A stretch of DNA of 24,407 nt from positions 1 through 24,407 of the IMG/VR virus record IMGVR_UViG_3300005827_000082; one strand, given 5' to 3'. Below the pieces are notes generated by a model. That model searched no databases and was not told the DNA's origin. It was given only the letters and a program-made list of their open reading frames with translations. Positions 20,521-24,407 of the stretch are shown piece after piece; positions within the stretch are counted from its first letter, which is position 1; each line of letters opens with the position of its first letter. Both the position numbers and the translations under genes were made by a program. Origin of the DNA: a virus.

Positions 20521-22488
20521 TCAAGCCATTGCGGGCATTTGTGGCATACCCTGTGGAGGTGTGCCTTGTGGCATTGGTTGTCCAGGCATAGCACCTGGAA
20601 TTCCTGGCATCTGTGGTGCTTGAGGTATTTCGATAAAATATTTTCCAGCGCCTTTGAGCCCAGAATCTTCGTAAATATCAGTTAGTATTTCCTCCATATC
20701 AATCATCTTGCCCTGAAGCTGTAGTTGTGAAGTAACTACTGGATTTATCGACATGTTAAATGCTTGAGTTCTTGCTTGGACCATTTCCTCAGTAGCATTA
20801 GAGCTTAAACTTGATACAACTGGAATGTAGTCATACTGTCCTTCTAGGTCTTCTTGGGTTATATAAAGGTCTGCGACTGATCCCTGGTCGGAGATAATCA
20901 TCTTAGCCTTGTACTCAATCTTTTCAGGGTTTTCCTCGTCTTTGTTTTTAAATACCGGGAATCTTGGGGTTTGTCCTGCTTCAATTAATTGATTTATCTC
21001 AGCGTCAGTTGTTTCTGGTCTTTGCTGGAGAATATCACCTATCATTGTAGCTACTTCTGGTTTTAGGTCCATCTCAGCAAGTCCCATTGCCTTAAAATCT
21101 TCAAATGCTTCGCGTCCTACAATCTTTAGAACATAATCAGATTTTTTAGGATCAGAGAATAAAAACTGTTTATTATTTTGTCTCCAAAGATCAACGATGT
21201 CTGTAATAAAAGCCGCTAGGTCTGTTTGGTTCTTTTGGTCCCTAGCATTTTGCTGTTTAACTACAGCTTTAATTTCTGTGGCCGTCTTGTCACCACTCAT
21301 AGGGTCAGCGTTACTCGTGCCTTGAGATAATCCTCCCATCGCGTTGTTAAAAGCCGAAACTAAGGAAGAATAGGTTGTTTGGAAATAACGAAGTGAATCG
21401 CCATTAGACTGCATCTCCTGAACAGCGTTTATGTCATTCATCATCCATTGAGCCTCTGGACCATAAACGATTGTTTCAATTCGTGCCATGTTTTCGACTA
21501 TCTTTAAAGGAGGTCTCATTTTGAGCATAACTTCATCCAAGTACGCACAGATAGTAGCCTGAATAGCTTTCCACAAAGGAAGTACAGGTTCTACCTCAGA
21601 CTCACCTAAGTTATCATCCTGAATGGGGTAGTATCTTAATTGAACAATGGGAAGTTTACCGTGTTCGTAAGGATTGGGGATGTCTCTTAAAATAACATTA
21701 TGGTTAGGTGCAAAAGTTATCCACCTATCCTCACGATACTCGGTAACAATTTCAACGATAGGGAAAGCTATGTCTTCACCTGCGTGATCGGTTAGCCCCC
21801 TAAGCTCTAATACTCTGCGTGTATATTCAGTATTTCTCTTCTCAGAGTTAGCAGACATTTTAGAATCAGGATGCATTAAGTCACCCTTGATCTTTCCTAA
21901 GTTCTTAAACGCTGGGTTACCATTAACATCTACTTGGGCCTCTAAATCCTCTATAAACTGCCACGACCTGTGCTGGAACCACTTAGCACCTTTAATGAAC
22001 TTAGCGCTAAAATCCATTCCACAGTCACGAATATCTAATAATTCAAAATCATTACCCTCATACTTTAATTCACCATCTGCGCCATATACACACTTCCATT
22101 TAGTTAATCCGAATTTAGATTGATACAGACGTGTATCCATATCAGCCATTGAGATTTTAGAACTCATTGATCCACCCTCATCGGCCATATCCCATTGAAA
22201 ATCTACCAAAGCGGAATTAATCTTAGCTCCTAATACATCTCCACCCTCGCGAGGTGAGAATTTACCCTTTAACTTACCCGAAGTTAGTCTCGCGTTCTTT
22301 TCAAGTAATGTAGTCTTAATTCTTGGATCAGTAATACGCGTAATAAAAGCCCAATCATCGGGTAATTTCCCATAATATGCATCAGTGATTTGATTCCATC
22401 CGTTAACCCGTGTAAGTCTTTGTTGAACATCATCGGTCCACTTTTCATAATGTGAAGTTAATTCAAGAATTAGATTTTCCTTTTTCAT
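20521..22488 (-). CDS. Portal protein
   Basis: 655 residues. The N-terminal portion (DDWAFITRITDPRIKTTLLE, then EKNARLTSGKLKGKFSP) and the central wing and stem (PNPYEHGKLPIVQLRYYPIQ, LWKAIQATICAYLDEVMLKM, SGDKTATEIKAVVKQQNARD) match large podovirus-type portals: the 'G..P......Y' strand, the long helix with a hydrophobic face and the 'TATE' helix near the channel. The last 30 residues are Met/Pro/Gln/Gly repeats (PGIPGAMPGQPMPQGTPPQG), a low-complexity tail common in such portals. Twelve copies form the DNA entry vertex and bind terminase. It follows the terminase gene with one small gene between, and begins 15 bases after that gene's stop. Confidence 0.88.
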   Translation of the reverse strand: MKKENLILELTSHYEKWTDDVQQRLTRVNGWNQITDAYYGKLPDDWAFITRITDPRIKTTLLEKNARLTSGKLKGKFSPREGGDVLGAKINSALVDFQWDMADEGGSMSSKISMADMDTRLYQSKFGLTKWKCVYGADGELKYEGNDFELLDIRDCGMDFSAKFIKGAKWFQHRSWQFIEDLEAQVDVNGNPAFKNLGKIKGDLMHPDSKMSANSEKRNTEYTRRVLELRGLTDHAGEDIAFPIVEIVTEYREDRWITFAPNHNVILRDIPNPYEHGKLPIVQLRYYPIQDDNLGESEVEPVLPLWKAIQATICAYLDEVMLKMRPPLKIVENMARIETIVYGPEAQWMMNDINAVQEMQSNGDSLRYFQTTYSSLVSAFNNAMGGLSQGTSNADPMSGDKTATEIKAVVKQQNARDQKNQTDLAAFITDIVDLWRQNNKQFLFSDPKKSDYVLKIVGREAFEDFKAMGLAEMDLKPEVATMIGDILQQRPETTDAEINQLIEAGQTPRFPVFKNKDEENPEKIEYKAKMIISDQGSVADLYITQEDLEGQYDYIPVVSSLSSNATEEMVQARTQAFNMSINPVVTSQLQLQGKMIDMEEILTDIYEDSGLKGAGKYFIEIPQAPQMPGIPGAMPGQPMPQGTPPQGMPQMPAMA

Positions 22489-22503
22489 ATCTACGGCATA
22501 TTA

Positions 22504-22791
22504 CTAAAACAAACCATGCGTTTGCAATCTGAGTAATCTATGTAACTCTTGAAAGGTCTTGTCTACCTGTTTAATCCATAACTTATGCTCACATTGACTG
22601 CAAACCCTTACAAAATCACGATCAGAGATAATGGTTACTGGTAGCATATAACTAGGTAAACCCCTTTTTTGAAGCATTCCACAGCCTTGACAGTACCATT
22701 CGGGGAGTTCTTCTTTAACTAGGCCGTGAGAAGCACCCCCGTATTTTGACCATCCATACATTTGGTGTGTCAGTATCAACCTATCTGCCAT
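22504..22791 (-). CDS. Small CxxC zinc-knuckle protein between terminase and portal
   Basis: 95 residues. C34-x2-C37 (WYCQGCGML) and C64-x2-C67 (RVCSQCEHK) form a probable four-cysteine zinc site, separated by a strand segment (SYMLPVTIISDRDF). The C-terminal part is helical (QVDKTFQELHRLLRLQ). The fold suggests a zinc ribbon, maybe a nucleic-acid or packaging partner. Position in the packaging module supports that loosely. The ATG overlaps the terminase stop by 16 bases. Confidence 0.72.
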   Translation of the reverse strand: MADRLILTHQMYGWSKYGGASHGLVKEELPEWYCQGCGMLQKRGLPSYMLPVTIISDRDFVRVCSQCEHKLWIKQVDKTFQELHRLLRLQTHGLF

Positions 22792-23996
22792 TTGGATTTA
22801 TTGTATGGAACATAATTTGAGGTTTGCAAAGGTTGAAATCCCTCTAAGCCGTAGCGAATAGCATCCATGCAGTTAGACCATTCATGGTTAGAATCATCTG
22901 GCTCGTTAATCACCTTACCATTTTTGTCTGTCATAAACATGTAGTTTTTGTAAGACTTGATTATGTTTATGCTTCTCTTGGTTACGCTTATTCTTTGACC
23001 TTGGACGTATTGAATCCCTTGATAAACGCTCCCCGGACCCTTTTGTGAACTTACAATAGATATTCCATATAGTTTAATCTCATCAATTGATTTAGGCTCA
23101 GATCCGTCAGCAATGACTAAAGCTCTTGGAAGTGCAGATAAAATATCAGCAATGTATCTGTTACTCATACCTTTTTGATAAGCAACCTCGTCTAGGATAA
23201 TTCCACCGTTATACTTGTAGACCGCTACAATTGCCGCAGGATCGATACTGTAACCAAAGTCTAGTCCATATCGCTCAAGCCTTGCTTCGTGAGGTATTTC
23301 GTCTATTATGTCCCAGTCTTTATAGATCTTCATCTCTAAACCAAACGGCTCACCTAACCACTTGTGTTTATAAAGCGTCGGTCTTCTTTCTCTATCGTCT
23401 TCCATTTCTAACCTAACGACTTCCGGCATCATTCCGTATTTAATAGCAACGTCGTAGTTTGTATTTATGACTAAAGTGTTTGGTCTTCCCTCAATGACTA
23501 ACCTTTGATGTACAGGATCATCTTCAAGCAATCGGTTGTAAGTGTAGATAAGTTGCGAACCTGGTTTACGAACCGTAGGGGTTAAAACCTCAATACTCTT
23601 TTGAGATATCGTCTGAGCCTCCTCAATCCAAGCTATATCTATTCCCTCAATGGATTTGATGCTTTGTTCGTTTAGGTGTAATCCTTTAAAAAGAAAATCA
23701 GATCCGTTTATTCTGTTTACAATTGAGTTATCAGTAATTAAAAAATCATTTAACTCAAACTCGTGAATAAGATCAGATAGTAATTGGTGAGAGCTTTCTG
23801 CAATAGAATTTTGGAACTCACGAAAACAAGCTACTCTTTTTTTACTTTCCCTAGCTCTTATGAGTAAAAATCTGGCTACCGTATGGCTTTTAAGCGAGAA
23901 ACGGCCTCCATAGATTGCCGCCTCACGCCAGTCCGAATCAAATAGTCTTCGATATTCTGCTGGAATTTCAATTACTTTTTCTGTCTTGCTTGTCAT
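22776..23996 (-). CDS. terL: Terminase large subunit (ATPase-nuclease)
   Basis: 406 residues, normal for the PBSX/XtmB-type family. The ATPase has a Walker A-like GGRFSLKS at 30-37, with Leu where Gly, Ala or Ser is usual, and Walker B IDIAWIEEA with E125-E126. The nuclease has D246 (YGLDFGYSIDP), D297 (VIADGSEPKSIDEI) and D378 (HEWSNCMDAIRYGL), the three metal-binding acidic residues of the RNase H-like fold. It moves DNA into the procapsid through the portal and cuts it. The ATG lies within the last codons of the small subunit gene, a 29-base overlap, which suggests coupling. Confidence 0.93.
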   Translation of the reverse strand: MTSKTEKVIEIPAEYRRLFDSDWREAAIYGGRFSLKSHTVARFLLIRARESKKRVACFREFQNSIAESSHQLLSDLIHEFELNDFLITDNSIVNRINGSDFLFKGLHLNEQSIKSIEGIDIAWIEEAQTISQKSIEVLTPTVRKPGSQLIYTYNRLLEDDPVHQRLVIEGRPNTLVINTNYDVAIKYGMMPEVVRLEMEDDRERRPTLYKHKWLGEPFGLEMKIYKDWDIIDEIPHEARLERYGLDFGYSIDPAAIVAVYKYNGGIILDEVAYQKGMSNRYIADILSALPRALVIADGSEPKSIDEIKLYGISIVSSQKGPGSVYQGIQYVQGQRISVTKRSINIIKSYKNYMFMTDKNGKVINEPDDSNHEWSNCMDAIRYGLEGFQPLQTSNYVPYNKSKWQIG

Positions 23997-24407
23997 TTAT
24001 GAATTTAACAAGAATAGGGTTTAGTTCTTTACCACCCGATGTAATGTCTACCTTATCTTTCAAGTGACCCTTTATCTTACTGGCTAACTCTGCCGCCTTT
24101 AATCTATTTTGGGTGTCTGGAATATCAATGAAGTCATTTGTTTCAGCGTTTGATTCTTTTCCTGTGTTGTAACTACTCACTGTTTTGTTAGCCTCCATTC
24201 CATCAAAAATTGTTTGTGCTATCTTTTCGTCTGTAACACCAGCTTTGTCTAAAACTTCGTTGATGTTAAGCTTTGTTAAAATTTGCGATCCTGTTGATCT
24301 AGCACTAGCATTTGTTGATACATCGTAAACTTTCATTGCCGCCCTGGTTGCGTTTCCAGTTTTTAGATACTCTTTTACAAACTTCTTCTCCTTTATTGTT
24401 CTTGGAG
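23968..24407 (-). CDS. terS: Terminase small subunit, 5' end cut by the window
   Basis: 145 residues are visible; the frame is open to the right edge, so an internal ATG at 24336 is not the start. The visible N-terminus (TIKEKKFVKEYLKTGNATRA, then AAMKVYD) is the classic helix-turn-helix opening of small terminase subunits, 'KQ.KFV.EYL.TGNAT.AA..AY'. The next segment (GSQILTKLNINEVLDKAGVT) matches the following family segment. The C-terminal 60 residues are helical and charged (RLKAAELASKIKGHLKDKVD), used for oligomerisation or contact with the large subunit. It recognises the packaging site and loads the large subunit. It overlaps the large subunit gene by 29 bases. Confidence 0.88.
   Translation of the reverse strand, partial: PRTIKEKKFVKEYLKTGNATRAAMKVYDVSTNASARSTGSQILTKLNINEVLDKAGVTDEKIAQTIFDGMEANKTVSSYNTGKESNAETNDFIDIPDTQNRLKAAELASKIKGHLKDKVDITSGGKELNPILVKFINDKQDRKSN

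Noticed and set aside
1-24407. Recoded stop codons (TGA or TAG as sense)
   Set aside because: TAA, TAG and TGA all end genes at sensible points with precise overlaps to the next start; no recognisable domain continues through TGA or TAG. The only in-frame case is TAA before the nozzle gene, handled separately.
1-24407. CRISPR array, insertion sequence or integrase/attachment site
   Set aside because: No spaced repeats, transposase, recombinase or terminal inverted repeats were seen.

Overview
The window is one stretch of a tailed-phage genome (or prophage or contig), read entirely on the minus strand. No plus-strand gene is convincing. Transcription runs from high to low coordinates. All three stop codons end recognisable genes, so the code is the standard bacterial one; I see no TGA or TAG recoding. 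The DNA is AT-rich. A few starts have strong Shine-Dalgarno (SD) sites (before 435 and 2302), so the host is a bacterium with a normal anti-SD, but most starts are coupled to the preceding stop. I cannot name the host.

Layout in transcription order. (1) DNA packaging and head, 24407 to 17866: terminase small subunit (cut at its 5' end), terminase large subunit, a small zinc-knuckle protein, portal, three small proteins, scaffold-like protein, then an SU10-type major capsid protein. The capsid gene has its own promoter and structured leader and is followed by an intrinsic terminator. (2) A 141-aa unknown protein, then a sugar/glycan cassette, 17388 to 12043: a GT2-TPR-GT4(N-half) protein, a GT4(C-half)-GT2 protein, a TagD-like cytidylyltransferase, a small HExxH protein and two GT-A type glycosyltransferases. 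(3) Neck, tail and internal virion proteins, 12010 to 8069: head-tail adaptor, nozzle-like protein with an FN3-like domain, a 49-aa DUF6496-like basic protein and a Gln/Asn-rich coiled-coil protein. (4) A helix-turn-helix replication-organiser-like gene behind a terminator hairpin, then a 1305-aa ejection/polyvalent protein. (5) A small unknown protein, an HNH endonuclease and a row of small fibre or spike genes that runs off the left edge, one of them a beta-helix protein.

The nozzle-like protein, adaptor, large internal protein and absence of tape measure, sheath and tail-tube genes suggest a short-tailed (podovirus-like) virion. Most genes abut or overlap by 4 to 29 nt, so the region behaves as a long coupled operon punctuated by two terminators, each of which sits directly against the start codon of the next gene.

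The observations most worth pursuing are: the glycan cassette embedded between capsid and adaptor; the GT4 fold split across a 4-nt gene overlap; a nozzle N-terminus that appears to extend 27 or more codons upstream of any ATG or GTG, in frame with the preceding gene; and the two terminator-against-start-codon arrangements.
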